NCBI RefSeq assembly: GCF_023343835.1
Contig: NC_064439.1
Coordinates: forward strand, 20,345,433 to 20,409,432
DNA length: 64,000 bases
Reading direction: 5' to 3'
Source: Lagopus muta
Taxonomy: Eukaryota; Chordata; Aves; Galliformes; Phasianidae
Shown: positions 1-13,223 of the stretch, in pieces
Layout: each line of letters opens with the position of its first letter
Position numbering within the stretch: position 1 is the first letter of the stretch
Position numbers and translations under genes: made by a program
Notes under the pieces: model-generated
Database searches by the model: none
What the model saw: only the letters and a program-made list of their open reading frames with translations
Told to the model about the DNA's origin: nothing

Positions 1-2046
1 TATGTATTTCTATATTATAGTATCATGCTCTTTTAAAATAGGAAAAATGTGTGCAACTTTCTTATATTACCTGAAAATTCTTACTGTAAGAATTAGTAGA
101 AGGTGACTGGCTAGATAAGACATAATTTGAGCTTTTTGAGAATAAACACTAGTTCTCCTGCAATAGTTAGAAGAGAAGCTAAACTCTGGCATCTGGTACC
201 TAATCCATTTGCTTCTGCTCAGATGAGATTGGAAAGTGTTGATCCAGAAAGGAGAGGAGGTGTTTTACTCCACAGCCTGTTGTGCTTAACTACTCTGGCA
301 TCAATTAGTAATTCATCACTAAGACCACCAGGAAGAGTTTCAAGTTTGTAGGCTGCCTGGATGACTTAGGGCAGCCAATCATTTTTTTAGTTAACATGCT
401 CCCTGGGAGCACACGTGTTAATTGCTGGGATTTTGCTTCTGCTCAAGACTGCCAAAAAGACCATGTGTAGCTATAAAGTTATAAATTGCTACCAGTGACA
501 GGTAGAAGGGCTTTGTGGCAAAACCTTCCATCTGGCTGAATTTCGTATGAGATCACTGATATTAACAGTACTGGGTTACTTGCTTACTTCCTGCCTGTTT
601 CCTTTTCCTGTTGTTTATTTAACCATCTCAAAAAGGTAATCAGTGGAAAACCAAGGGCAATTAATGTCCGTCTTGAAGAAATTCTCACTCACTCTGTCAC
701 ATCTTTATGCTGCACAAATTAGTTTTTGTAGTGCTGTTCATCATAGCATAGCCTCTAAATTGCAGAAAGCCTACTTGCAAAACTCCTCTAATTGGTTAGC
801 TTTAAAGAGACAATAAATGTGTGATAAGGGCTGATGTACTCTGTACTTGTGTATGATACGGTATTAATGAAAAAACTGCAAAGTATAAAATGTAAATGAA
901 TATTTATGTTAAACATTTAAACCTTAATGAAAAAAAAATTAAAAGGTCAAAAATAAAATTATAAACCCACAAATCAATTTAAAATGAACAATTTTCCAAC
1001 CATCTCTAATTACTGATGTCTAATTAGCTGGAAAGAGTACCTCCCTCCTGTAGAGAGGCTTGGAATGGCTAGCAGTTCACTGAATGTGCTGTGTAAAAAG
1101 CTTTGTTTCCTCCTAACAAATAGAAAAAGTGTCGATATAAATAAGCTATGAACTGAAGCTGTGATTCACATAGGTTCCTTTTAGGACATTCCCTATCTTT
1201 TCTTTCAGCCTCAGGAAGTGATAACATCAGCATGCCCACACTGGCTTTTACAGATTAGGAATGAATTAGTAGTCAGTGTCTAGAGATTTCCCAGGTCTTT
1301 GTATATAGAGCATGACCCTGCATGTATTGCTTAATCTGCAAGAATCACAAATGAAAGGAAGGAGAAAGTATTATAGCAGTAACTCTAGCTGCATTCTGCT
1401 TTTAGAAAGCTAGTTTATTATGTCCATGAATGTAAGTATTTTCTCTTGTCTTATTCTGTATCTCCTTTCACTATTCTATTCCTCCTTCTGTACAGTTTTC
1501 TATAAAGATGGAACAAGCAGCAATAAAGACTATCAAGGGTTGAAAGACAAAAGCAAACCCACAGGGCACATTTTGCATTAAGAGCTTCAGTGGAAAATTA
1601 CTTGAGTAGAAATCCATCTCCTCTGTTGCTAAATTATAATCACAAGTGACGGTTTGTGTTGTTAGAGAAGTAGTTAATCTATAGTATACCATAGTAAAAT
1701 ACTTCACCAAATAAAATTCTAGACTCAGTGGCTAACAAAGTTGTCTTGTTTTCTCTGTTGAGTCAATGTGGCTTTAAGAGTGATTCATAGCAACAAAGTG
1801 GCGTGTTAGAACTAGAAATACAGTGGTCGCATCGTGGCCTTAAAGGTACTGGGAAACTTTCCTGTTTGTTTTTCCCTGGCATCAGTTTTCACCATTGTCT
1901 GACAATAACCAATTAAATGTTTTCGTAGCGCACTGAGCAGGGATCTGAAATCAAAAGAAATGTCACAGTCAGAAAGGCATCATTTTCCCAACTGGATGCA
2001 TTTCACTGTGATCTCTGACCTCCTTATTGGTGTCCTTTTGTTACAG
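1..2046 (+). other. ITGA8: ITGA8 intron (5' end outside window)
   Basis: This stretch precedes the first exon seen and ends in a TTGTTACAG acceptor at 2046. It is AT-rich with short A runs (for example 930-960). I looked for the preceding calf-1 exon and did not find a conserved integrin segment flanked by splice sites, so the intron probably starts upstream. No repeat was recognised. Confidence 0.7.
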
Positions 2047-2139
2047 GCACTGCGTGTGTTGAGCTGTGATTACAAGATGGAAAATGAAACTAGAATGGTG
2101 GTTTGTGATCTTGGGAACCCCATGGTGGCTGGCGCAAAT
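2047..2139 (+). CDS. ITGA8: ITGA8 exon a: calf-1 C-terminal segment
   Basis: The exon has 31 codons in phase 0 at both ends, with acceptor TTACAG before 2047 and donor GTAAGG at 2140. It encodes residues 1-31, including the alpha-integrin signature [12 protein letters not shown]. Cys7 and Cys20 are the expected calf-1 disulfide pair. N13 (NET) is a glycosylation sequon, and a second one (N31-F-S) is created across the junction with the next exon. The open frame runs in from 1960, but upstream of 2047 it is intron; the ATG at 1960 is not a start. Confidence 0.95.
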
Positions 2140-5100
2140 GTAAGGGAAAACCAGATTCATATCCTGATTTTTAGCTAATTGAATTTTAAAGAAGAGCAAA
2201 TGGAAACCTATTCAATTAGCAGTGTGTGTCCAAATAAGCAATGCCAAACCAAATTATTTACTTGGACAGGAAATTGTTGGTGCACAAAGAAGCAGCACTG
2301 TGCTTCTGAAAAATTATGCTATTCTAAAAGATTATTGATGTTAGAGCTCAATGTTATAATATTGCCTTATGTTGCCATTTTACTTACTCTGAAGAAAATC
2401 AGTGTCACTGATTTAAGTCACGTAAGTTACACCATTGTGAAGTGAAGGGAATCATAATCTGTAATGTATGTAATGTTTATTTCTGCCTTTCAGTATTCTT
2501 TCTGTATAAGACATGTATAGTAAGTGGCAGCTTCTTTAGGCTGATTCTAATCTTGAGTGTATGAGCATTCTCTTATCAGTTCATATCATGTTCCACATCC
2601 GTGAAGAGGAGGTTGGAGTAAGTTTCCCTTCAAGTTAAAAATGTCATTCCAAACATTTTCCTAAGACATCTACTCATAAATCGTACTGCGCATTTTTAGA
2701 TGATACCTTGGTAGCATTGTTCTAGACAAAATCAGAATTATATGAGTAAAGATGGAGAGCAGAATAGGATTAGACGTGTATTTTGAGATAAAAAAGTACT
2801 ATCTGTTCCACAATTGTCATCACTTCTTCCTGCTTCATGACAAACAGTTCAAAGCATGATACAGACAGAGCGGTCAAGAATCTTGTGGATGATTGTTGAG
2901 AAAGTAATTAAAAACCCATGGGTTTTAAAGATGAAAGGGAGTCAAGGAGGTACCCCCATTGTTTATCAGTGTAGGAGCAAATCTTTTTTGATTTGCATTT
3001 TGTCGTAGACACAAGCAATGGTCTGAGTGGGGAGATGTTAAACTACAGCTTCTCTGCTCCTCCCTGTGAGTCCAAAGCCTTGTTACTACATCATGCTGGA
3101 CCCAAACTGCTGGCAGTATGAAGACTTCAGGAATATTGTTTGGTGGCCACTGAAGCAGTTCTACTCTCACCTGTCTCCTTATCAATTCTTATGGTGTAAC
3201 TAATTGTTTTACATCAGATTCAGTACTAGGAAGGCCATAAATGCACTATTACTATTCCTAAACAAAATGCATCATAAAAAGAGACTTAAAAGTAGCAGAA
3301 TAAAACAGCAGGGTTCATATAATTTTTTTTTTTCCAAATTTTTAAGAATATTCTGTTTTATAAAAAAGGCTTTCACCAAATTGAGAAAAAAAGTATTAGG
3401 CATATGAAGATAGAGCATCACAAAGCCAGGTGGCAAAAGTGTTTGGCTATAGTTGGTGAAAACTTAAAGGCTGACTTTGTCTTTGAAACCAGCTCTCCTG
3501 GAAGCTTAATAAAGGTGAAAGGACTTGAGCTTTTTCAGCCAAACATATTTATGATGGCAAACGTACTTCCAACAGCAAAACCCTAACCCTTCATACAAAT
3601 TGCGTAAATCATGAAAGGCTGCTCTGATCCACTTCCAATTTTGCAAAGCAATTCTACTTTGGCAGCAGATCAGTTTTTCTGAAAATACTCAGTCAAAAGG
3701 GGACTCTGAAAGTTGTGAGGGAGCGGGAAGGGAGGATTAGGTCAAAATCAAACATTCCTAGAACTCTTAACTATTGACTCACTGTAATGACTTTTCAGCA
3801 CCCTGGAACCCTGGAATTCTTCAACACTTTAAGATCAATTTCTTATTATGGGTATTATGTCAGAAATTTGTGATGAACCCCATAGGATATTACTGTGGCA
3901 GGCTATAGAGCACCTCTTCAACATTGTCATCAGAATTGCTGTATCTCTGACTGTTTGATATTCCATGACATTAAGATCGTTTACTGCCTACAAAAAGTAT
4001 CCTTTCAATATTATCTGCATGGCAAAGAAAGATGATAAAAAGAAACAAGAAAGAAAATCACACCATCATGTGACCCAGACTGCAAACAAAATGTCTGATA
4101 CCATCTCACAGGCAGAGAGGAAAGATGCTCAAAACATTTGATTTATGTCAATGAAGTGAATCAGACTGACAAGCTTACTAATATCTCTTGGATGACCTTA
4201 GCAGGTGAATTCTAGGCTTTATTAAAAATTTTGGTAGAAGAATTTGGAACGGAGTAGAAATGAATGAAAGTTAGGTTAGAAGACTGGAATGCTTGGAAAA
4301 TCTTGCTTATTTCTTGGTATGTACCAACCTGATTCTTCAAGAGCACAGAGGTTTTATCCTTAATATGCACTGTAAGATACTTGAAGAAAAGCTAGCTATC
4401 TGTCTCTCAGCATGCTCCTGGGTGCTGCTAAGCGTGACAAGCTGAAGATTATCAGTAGTAGCAGAATTGTCATGTATTTCATAATGGTTTTAACATGGCA
4501 AATTGGTTTTATGATTTTAATGAAACCAATTTCAGATGAAAAATGTAAATAAGTTTAAACTATTCCAAGAAAACTAACGTCCTTCTAAAATAAGGAGCCG
4601 CTGTGGCCGCTGGGATACATGCTCAAGCAAATTCAGTGCCTTTGGCCTCAGGGAGGTTTGAGTCAGGGCATGTGAGCATCTTATTCATTGCAGTGTCAAG
4701 GACTACTTGACACGGACAAAGTCATACTACCAAAGGCAACATCTGTAGCTCATTAGACTCATACAGTAGGACTGTGTTTCAGTATTAGATAAGGGATTAA
4801 ACCTGGTATGTTAGAGGTATAATAGATCATCAAAACAGCAGTTCATACCTGCTATCCTCAGTCAGGAAGATTGAATATTTGGTTCATCAAATATTTTTTC
4901 TGCCAAAAATAGAACCAAATTTATGCAGACTGATCAGTAAAAATGGTAAGACAAAAGCTGTCAATATTTGACATTTTTTTATCTCAGGGACTAAAATGAT
5001 TGCAGTGTATTCTTAAAGTTGAATGGAACAATAAATGGCTGTTGAAATAATCTCAAAAAAATTGTCATTAAAAATATCTTACCTCTGTATTCCATGTCAA

Positions 5101-6849
5101 CTATTCATCTCCCACTAAATTTAATGAGCAATCTATTTTCATCTTAAAAATTTTGCTTCCCAAAAGAGAGATTAGCTCTTACCATGATATTAAAATCATA
5201 AGAATTCAAAGATTTGGATTTTCCATTTTTTCAGTGATAACAAATTGCTTCTAGCATAGGGGAATTTAAGGAATTAAGTCTCATTTAGTAAATGGATTCA
5301 TATTCAGTGATCCACTGCTGCAAAAGAGAAAAAAGGGAAAATGAGGGAAGATTTAACACAAAATAATGCTAAATAAGAAAAGAAATTCCTTAAAAATATG
5401 AAATAACACCCACAGAGAAAAATCTCTCCTCTTCTTCAGTGATGTTGAGTGTTGGTCCAAAAACAGAAGTCTGTACCTTGTACTGTGTCCTGTTGCTTAC
5501 AGTGTTGCCCCACATATGCCAAGGAAGCATATCTTGAAGACAGTTCTTTTTTTCCTCTGAAATCTAGTCAGATATTGGCAGAGATGAAGAACTGATGTCC
5601 TCACTTCTGGTGCCTTTTTATGACTTTCTCAGAAAGGCTATTTCTCCCCATGGAGAGCAGGATTATATATAACCATCTTTTTTAAAAGGAAAGCATGTCT
5701 GCAAGTTATCTGGCAGGAAATTTCACCATCAGGCAGTATGGGAGGCAAGAGGGAGGGGAAGTTGTACAAGATTACAGACTGTGTACTTTGCTGTCAGCCT
5801 CAATGCAAAATTCACATTTCAAAAATGAATAGATTCAAAACATATGCAGTTGAAATGAAGCAATTAAAAAGATTAATTTAAACATTGCAGTACAATTTTA
5901 TTAATTTAATGTGGAGGACAGATGGCATCTCCCCCTCCTCCTCTGCCACTCGCATACCAGGGCTGTAACCGTGTCTGACAAGAAGGCTGCAGAGACCCCA
6001 CCATATGCTGATATATATATATACATATATATATACATATATATATATATATACATATATGTAACTTCTATGTCTAGCCCTGTAATTCCATTTGCCTTTG
6101 AATTAGTTTGTTACTCCATGACTATTTTGCAAAGCAAATGGAAATTATCAGCAAGAGGAAGAAGTAGATCTGTAGACTTGAGGTTTATGTAAACACAGGG
6201 GAGCACGGATGGAAGCCCTTACACCCTTCAGTATGGGGAGTTGTGTGTTTTACACTCTGCCTTCTGTGGCCACAAGCTGCAATTTGTGGTAAGCTCTACT
6301 GCAAGGATAACTTTGAAGTGTTATTCGTCTTAACGGAACTATGGCTGCTAGAAGCTGCAGTGTAAAAACCCAAACCAAATCAAAACATCGTGATTCTGCT
6401 ACTTCAGCCTCTAAAAGAAAAAAGTGATCCATCAGTCCTGCAGTGCCTAAAGCATGTGGCTCCTGCCACAGAACCGAGACAACAGAGGGAAGACCCAGGG
6501 AGCAGGATGAAGAAATGCATGGATGGAAGCAGAGTAGAGGTGCCAGACAGCTGTTAGTTCTTCTGTCTTGGCAATGTACAGCAAGGACTGTGAAGAAGGG
6601 CCCACTGCTGTGCTCTCAGGAGCCTGCTGCTGTCTTCCACTTGATCTTTCCTCTGTACAAGTTTTCCATCTGGCAATGTACGCAGGCAGGATGGTATTTT
6701 TTTTTCCTGAAAATAACAAAATTACATTCTTTCATAGTAATTGAAAAAAATAACAGTACCCTACATAAGTGTGTGAAACTCAACACTAAACAATAATGTT
6801 TTCTCAAAGTGAAAAGATCAATTAACACTTAATTTTGTTTCTTTCCCAG
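2140..6849 (+). other. ITGA8: ITGA8 intron (4.7 kb)
   Basis: The intron has donor GTAAGG at 2140 and acceptor CTTTCCCAG ending at 6849. It contains a (TA)n microsatellite near 6008-6063. Otherwise it is AT-rich unique-looking sequence with no recognised exon, RNA gene or repeat family. Confidence 0.85.
6008..6063. repeat. (TA)n microsatellite with CA interruptions
   Basis: About 55 bp of TA dinucleotides broken at regular points by TACATA. It lies in the first full intron of the window and is probably length-polymorphic. Confidence 0.9.
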
Positions 6850-6929
6850 TTCTCTACAGGTATCCGGTTTTCTGTTCAGCATTTTGAGAATTCAGATTTC
6901 AGCATCAATTTTGAGCTGCAAATAAAAAG
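6850..6929 (+). CDS. ITGA8: ITGA8 exon b: calf-1/calf-2 linker segment
   Basis: The 80-nt exon starts in phase 0 and ends two bases into a codon (AG|T = Ser58). The acceptor is TTTCTTTCCCAG and the donor GTTAGA at 6930. It encodes residues 32-57, with the integrin pattern G-I-R-F-S-V then FSINFELQIK, matching the LRF-V...FDLQI segment of alpha-V/alpha-8. It is too short and too interrupted to appear as an ATG-initiated ORF. A second AG at 6859 (CTCTACAG) would shorten the exon by 10 nt and break the frame, so 6850 was chosen. The donor is weaker than the others, which mostly have GTAAGT/GTAATG-like sites. Confidence 0.9.
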
Positions 6930-7137
6930 GTTAGAAGTTTTATCAAGGGTATTATTTAAATTCTGTTGATATCTGAAGTTCAGCGTATAAGAAATTTAAC
7001 TCTTCAGCATCAGTAGGTATTTCATGGGCCTCCCTTTGGTAGCTTTCTTCAGGAGGATTAGTAGGGCTGGATTGTTGTGGTCTTTTAATTTATTAGTTAC
7101 AGTAGTCTTAGAGCTGTTCTGAGGATTTGGATGTCCG

Positions 7138-7366
7138 GGGAAATTCTTTACTATGAGAGTGGTGAGGTGCTGGAATAGGCTGCCCAGAGAGGTTGTGGAT
7201 GCCCCATCGCTGGAAGTGTTCAGGGCCAGATTGGATGGGGCCCTGGGCATCCTGGTCTGGTATTGAATGGGGAGGTTGGTGGCCCTGCATGTGGCAGGGG
7301 GGTTGGAGATTCATGATCCTTGAGGTCCCTTCCAACCATGGCCATTCTGTGATTCTGTGTGATTTT
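7138..7366 (+). mobile_element. CR1 LINE 3' end, 5'-truncated
   Basis: The sequence shows the CR1 3' region in order: AAATTCTTTACTATGAGAGT, GGCTGCCCAGAGAGGTTGTG, a GGGGGTTGGAGATTCATGAT segment, then GAGGTCCCTTCCAACCATGG and a tail of imperfect ATTCTGTG repeats. It is the usual severely 5'-truncated avian insertion, same strand as ITGA8. It keeps no reverse transcriptase coding sequence. Several short ORFs on both strands here are by-products of the repeat. Confidence 0.93.
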
Positions 7367-8818
7367 ATGTTGTTAAATTTTAGGTTTACTGATTTTGGTC
7401 AGCAGTCGAAGGGTCTTTAGCAGATTCACAAAATTTGTACTTGGTTTTCCACTTGGCGATTAATGAATAATGATCATTTTTTAACAAAGTTCTATATTTA
7501 AAAACACATCATCCTGTGGGGAAAAAAAAAACGCCACTACTTCACAACAATAAGGAAGAGTGGTTAAAATCTGCTCAGCACTTTTTTTCTTTAAATGGGA
7601 ATTTTAAAGTATTTCTGGTTCTTAAAAATGTGTTCTTTTTTTTATGTCTATATTTTTAGATTTACTCTTCATCTTTTTAAAATTAAATTACCCAATTTTT
7701 GCTGCCTCAGCAAATGTGAAAATGTCTCTTTATAGTCAAATGCTTCGTATTTTATGGACTATCTAGTTGAAGTTAATGTCCTTAAGAGAAAAAATTATTT
7801 TATTTCAGTTCACGTGAATCTGTTATTTTCTATTAGTTTTCTCCCTATTTTCGAGGACAAAATATTACTGCTGGAAAACTTTCTGGTTTTTGCTGAGCAA
7901 TCGTTTTATGTTAGAGGCCAAAAAGCACAGGTCAGGTTGGTCAGGATCACAGCAAACACAAAACCTGGGAGTTTTTCAGTATTTCAGTAGGGCACAGTGC
8001 TTCTGCTACCCCTGTTGTCATCAAATATGGTCTGGAGTCCCTGGTGGGGCCCTTACTGCCCCACACTCAGAGACTTAATTACTAATGTCTGGCCTTTAAT
8101 GAGGGCCTTGATCATGCTCCGTGTGTTAAATAACTGAGACATTTAAAACGTTGGAGTCATGTTTTCAGAATGTAACCCTTGAGGGAAAGGATGTGCAGAA
8201 ACTTGGAAAGTGCACAGCGATGCCACAGAAGACAAAGAGGTCCCTGGGCAGGACTCAGTGCTCTGTGGGGAGCATGGCTGCTGAGTTCAGGCCATGCTAA
8301 CCCAGGCATGGTCACCTCCAGAGAGAGAGAGAAAATATGTACAATGTCTATATTGTGGGTCCCCGCTCCGTAGCACTGTTCATCATCTGGTCATTAATGC
8401 AAGTAATGCAGTTATAGATGTGAAAGCTGTATCATCACTCCCCTTTTAATGGAACCCAATAGGCTTGGAGCTTTGGGAAAACGAGATCTTTCCAGCTAGT
8501 GAAAGCTAAGGGCAGGTCACTTTGATTGACCTTTGATAGATGAGCAAAAAGTCTGAGCTTCAAGAGACAGCAGCATCTCATACATCCTCCATAATATGTA
8601 CTGACTGAAATGTAGGAGGAGGAAGCCTTTTGGACTACCGAGAAAGCAGGACAGCTTCCACACATTGATATCAAAATGCTAAGCAGCACTCAGCTGCTTA
8701 AGAAAAAATAAGTATTTTGCATGGGGAATATTCCCTACAATGAAAGTACACTCCTTTGTGCATTGCTTCTCAGGCAGCACTGCTGTTCATGCATTCTTTC
8801 TCCTCAGAGAACAGAAAA

Positions 8819-8862
8819 AGCAAACATAAAAAAAAAACAAAAATAAAAACAAAAAAAGGAAA
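8819..8862. repeat. A-rich low-complexity stretch
   Basis: About 40 bp of A runs separated by single C or T bases, within an ITGA8 intron. It could be the eroded tail of an old retroelement, but no body is recognised next to it. Confidence 0.7.
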
Positions 8863-10192
8863 TGAAATGACCTAAAATGAATTCCTTTTCTGATGTGGAC
8901 TGTGGTAGCAAGAGAGATGTCCTGGCACCTTTATTTAAACTGTTTTGTTCTCTACAAAATGCTCTACAGAATTTGAATATCAAATATATGTGATCAAAAT
9001 CTGTATTTTAATGCAATAGAAAGTAGTATTGTAATAGAAACTGGAGAAAAATTGTACTAACAAATTAATGGTACAGACGTTTTTTTACTTAAAAGCAAAT
9101 TTTAAATGTTGACTGTAGCTCAAAAAGTGACTGTAAGAGGATTACATCAAAAGTTCAACTGATGTTTCAGGAGAATCTGCATTGGTTTACAAACAAATTA
9201 GAGCTGCTCCTAATTTTAGCAATCTGTAACCAGAAAGCCTGGATCAAAGCACTGTTGCCCTTTCCTTCTCAGGAGTCAGTTGCTGGGAATGCTGGCCTCT
9301 TCTGAGTGTTTCCATTTGACTGATGCTACCCAGATGTGATAACAGTAAACTGTGACAGCAATAGACACTTAGTCTCCATGAAACAAGGAAGTGCTTCCAT
9401 GCTTGCTTGAGTAAAACCTCCTAACTTAGTGTCCTTGATCCTATAATTAAATATACTCTAAGCATTTTTTTTTCTGTCTTCATGAATTTGACCCTGCAAA
9501 CTGTTCTTTACATGAATGGCCAATATTCACATAAATGGCTGTGTGAAGTGAAACTACCTTTGGTAATAAGGATTGGTAGTAAGAAAAGGCAATGAAAGGA
9601 GGGGCAGCACCATGCTTTAAATGTAGAGATCTGTGGGAATTATAGTGTAAGCAATGTGGACTGGAGATGGGAGAGAATAAGGAAAGAAGCCATTTATTTT
9701 ACTGTTGTTTTTTCTTTCTTTAAAAACTCTGTTATGCAGAAGTCACAAGTTTGGAGAGTCACAGAAGCAAATTTAATTAAAACAAAGCCCATCTTGTTCA
9801 TTAACATTGCCTCCTCCAATGCATGAAGCAGCCTTGTGTTCTGTTAGAATATTCCTATTCATACAGATAGCCAAGTTGAACAAGGAAACTTAGATGATAT
9901 TCTGAATCAAATAAATTTGTATCATTTTATCCTTGCATGTGATTCTTTAAAGGTAGTTTGAATTGATTATATTATGAAATATGCAATGAACTGAAATGAT
10001 ATCAAACTGAAATACAGTTCTCCAAAAAAAAGCCTGAGGAATGGCAATAAAAAGTTTCATGTTATATAATGTCCAGTGGCATCACTTCCTAACTGTGGGC
10101 CTTGTGGGTATTCAGTTCTGTATCTATAACAGTCTAGAGTTCTGCTCAAAAAAAAATATGTATTTTTTAACCTTTGTGCAAATCTTTTCCAG

Positions 10193-10273
10193 TTCTAACA
10201 AGGTTAATTCCACCAGCAATTTAGTTAACCTTCATATCAACATCACTGCTGCGGCTCAGGTGCAGGTCAGAGG
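10193..10273 (+). CDS. ITGA8: ITGA8 exon c: start of calf-2
   Basis: The 81-nt exon begins with the third base of Ser58 and ends with two bases of Gly85 (GG|A). Acceptor CTTTTCCAG and donor GTAAGT are both strong. It encodes residues 59-84, with sequons N63 (NST) and N74 (NIT), and ends in the QVQVRG stretch that opens the next conserved block in alpha-8 and alpha-V (VEIRG in relatives). The ATG of the open frame at 10041 is intronic. Confidence 0.94.
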
Positions 10274-12047
10274 GTAAGTATTCCACCATGTCAATTCAGA
10301 AACAGAACTATTTTTTGTCTAGAGCACAAATGATAGTGATTTCTGTGGAGTTAGTAATGATGATAGAGAAATGTGTTGGATGGGAAGATGAATGCCATAT
10401 TATTAAGTCACGAATACAAAATGAGTGGCAATGAGTACCAGAAAACCAGAAGCTGAGGAAGTAAGAACCACAAGGGGTTAGTTGGTGGGCTGCCGATGTG
10501 AGAGAAAATGTTGGGAGAGCAAATGCTGTGTGCTGCCATGGGTGGACAATCAGGTTAAGGAATGGTCAGAGTTACAGTGCTGTAATGAAAAAGTTATGGA
10601 TACCTAATGAGACTTTTCTGTAAGGACTGCTTTCTGCACTGCAGACTCTAATTTTTGCAGTGATAATTTCATCACATTCATAGAAATGTCTTAAAAATAT
10701 TTTGTATTCTTTGCAGACTTGTTGTCCATTTCATTCTTTCTGTGCCATGGTGTGTTCTTTGTAATGAGAAGCTCTGTAGTAAATAGATAGGTAGACACCA
10801 AAAATGGCAAAAACAACCTTTGCTGTTAAAAGGAGCGTGCCTCTGAGTGGAAAAAGAGGCTGGAGTTGCTGCCTGCACAGCTAAGGAGCAGGTTGTTAAA
10901 TACAGAGGAATTATTTAATTGAATGACTTCCAGTTTCTTTACTCATAAGTCTTTTGGTTTTCATTTTAGCTGTGATAGACATGTACAAAGGAAAACTCCC
11001 AAATGCTTTGTTGACAGATTTTGCTTATTACTCAGAGATGTTGAAGCATGCAGCTCCACGGGAACTATTTGCTCATTATTTCCTAGATAAAAATAAAAGA
11101 AAGTCTGAGTCCACATTTGGTCTGGAAAATGTCTTACACTGGTTCGCCTAGTGCTCTACACAGGGTTGGATGAAGTGTGACTACAATCATTATACACTGT
11201 ACTGAGGAAGACTACAGTTACCAAACTGCATCAGTGTGTATGCATATATATTTACACAGTAAATGCATAGAAATGCTATTGCTAGGAGAAAGAAAACAAT
11301 CTCCAATATTCTCCTTAAAGGCAATTTGAGATAACTCCTTAGTTCATTCAATGAGTAGTTGCTCAGATAACTAAAATTTTGTTATGCTGCTCACTTCTTT
11401 TCTATAAAAATCTTAAGTGTTTTATAGCTGTAAGCATGATGTTCCACTGCTGAAAGAGTTGTAGAGGAATAAGGGATGCAGAAAGGAAGGAATTTGGACT
11501 ACAAGGACTTGCACCAGGCAGAGTTTTTATTGCATATTGCACATAACCATTTTTTTTTTAGAACTTATTACTTTTATCTTACTTTTCAGTGGTCACATTT
11601 GGCTGATCACTAGCACCTAAAAGTCTAGGAGAAATCTAGATTTCTGTTTAATTTGACCCTATTTTACTACTTCAATGGTTGTAAAATCTATTAAAACACA
11701 AGTGCCCATTTTTATATTCTTTATGATTATTTTAGTAGCATGTCTACAGTTGCACTTTGTAATTCTGTAGATGAGAAAAACACTATGCTGGGAACGTAAT
11801 AGAAAGCATTGACTTTTAAAACCTTATGCCTACTTCTTTTTATCTGTGTACAGTGTTTTGCAAAGTTTTGTGGTAGCTAAAGGTGGCTTTTCTAACTACA
11901 CAAGAAAGGTCCCGCTCTCCAAAGACAATCTGCAATTACAGTTCCTATTGGAAGCGAAGCCATTTGCGAAAGATTAGGCTACCTACCTCATCTGTGAACA
12001 AGTTGGACTTAGTACCTCATCTGAAATGACATACTATGAATAGAGAA

Positions 12048-12112
12048 TACAGGAATCATGGGATCACCAAGATTGGAAAAGACCTCCAAGATCATCCATG
12101 CCAGAATGCCTA
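12048..12112 (-). mobile_element. CR1 LINE 3' tail fragment, reversed
   Basis: GGAATCATGGGATCACCAAG followed by ATTGGAAAAGACCTCCAAGA and TCATCC is the reverse complement of the CR1 3' terminus (GATGATCTTGGAGGTCTTTTCCAACC...GATTC). Only about 65 bp are clear; more of the element may extend to the right in decayed form. Confidence 0.8.
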
Positions 12113-12542
12113 ACATTTCATGTAGCTTTTTACTTTGGCTGGGTGGCATTAAGTTGTCCTTCTCTCTGATCCCACATGGTTTAAGAAGCTATACTCTGTG
12201 GAAAATTTTATCAGACATTTATTTCAGTGTATATGACATAAGAGCTGAAAGTGGGAGCACTTTTTCCTCCTAAACTATTATAGAAATGTCAGTATTTGTA
12301 ACAAAAGAATCCATTCCTCTGTTCCCTAAAGAACAAACTGCATCTGCAGCGATGCTTTTTCTGTTCTGACCCAAGCAAAAGGGAATTAATATCAGTGAAC
12401 AGAAGTCCATCATTTTACTCAAATGTTATACTGGGGGGGGGAAAGTTTTTTGACAATTTTTTTTTCAGCAAACTCCCAGCCTTTCCTCTAAGCTAAAGAA
12501 TCTGAAAGCCAGCAAAGCTAAGTGAGAGCTGACTATTGTAAA

Positions 12543-12580
12543 AATAATAATAATAATAATAATAATATTAATAATAAAAT
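12543..12580. repeat. (TAA)n microsatellite
   Basis: About a dozen TAA units with one interruption near the right end, within an ITGA8 intron. Confidence 0.9.
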
Positions 12581-13190
12581 TAAAAAGGGCAAAGCCTACT
12601 GCTTTAGCACCAAGGGTGGTTCTGTTACCGGCAGATGGCAGATGCCTGGGCCAGAACTCACGTGCCTTGCTGAAAGAAACTCCTGGGATCTGATTTCCCA
12701 AGCTCTCAACAACTTAGCGAGGTTAAAGTTGGCATCTGAATAAAGTCCCTCTAGGGAGCTTCCATTTGTTATGGGAAATGATGCTTCTGATTGAAATGGA
12801 AATGTTAACGGGAGACTATTTAGTCCTTTATTGAAATCAGACACAGAAGGGAAAAGTAAAATAGGAGTACTAAACAAAGATGTCAAATTCTAAGCTGCAG
12901 TTTTTTGGGTTTTTTTTTTCATTTATGTTTGAATTTCATTGTGAATATTTTAATGATGTTTCAGGCAATTCCCTATATGTCACTTTGTTTGCAAAACAAA
13001 TAGGAAAGCCTGGAGTAAGGTTCCATGCTGTAACCCTAAATTCAGTTTCTTGATAAGCTAATTTCCACTGCAAGTTTATGGAAGTCATCTGCCCTACCTG
13101 TACTTCATTTTTTCAACTTATAAAATGGGGTATATTACTACCTTTCAGTTTATTTAAAGGAATAGTATAAGGCAAATTCATGATCAGAGA

Positions 13191-13194
<4 letters not shown>

Positions 13195-13221
<27 letters not shown>

Positions 13222-13223
13222 AT
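13195..13223. repeat. (TA)n microsatellite
   Basis: About 14 uninterrupted TA units, about 240 bp upstream of exon d; a likely length polymorphism. Confidence 0.9.

Larger units (their letters stand above)
6930..10192 (+). other. ITGA8: ITGA8 intron (3.3 kb)
   Basis: It carries a + oriented CR1 3' end 208 bp after the donor, a short (GA)n at about 8319-8332 and an A-rich stretch at 8829-8858. The acceptor is AATCTTTTCCAG. No other gene or RNA is seen. Confidence 0.85.

Noticed and set aside
3577..3590. CCCTAACCC telomere-like motif
   Set aside because: Only one and a half units, no array.
6443..6796. 117-codon + strand frame just upstream of exon b
   Set aside because: No similarity to integrins, wrong relation to exon b, and a second frame opposes it; chance ORF in an intron.
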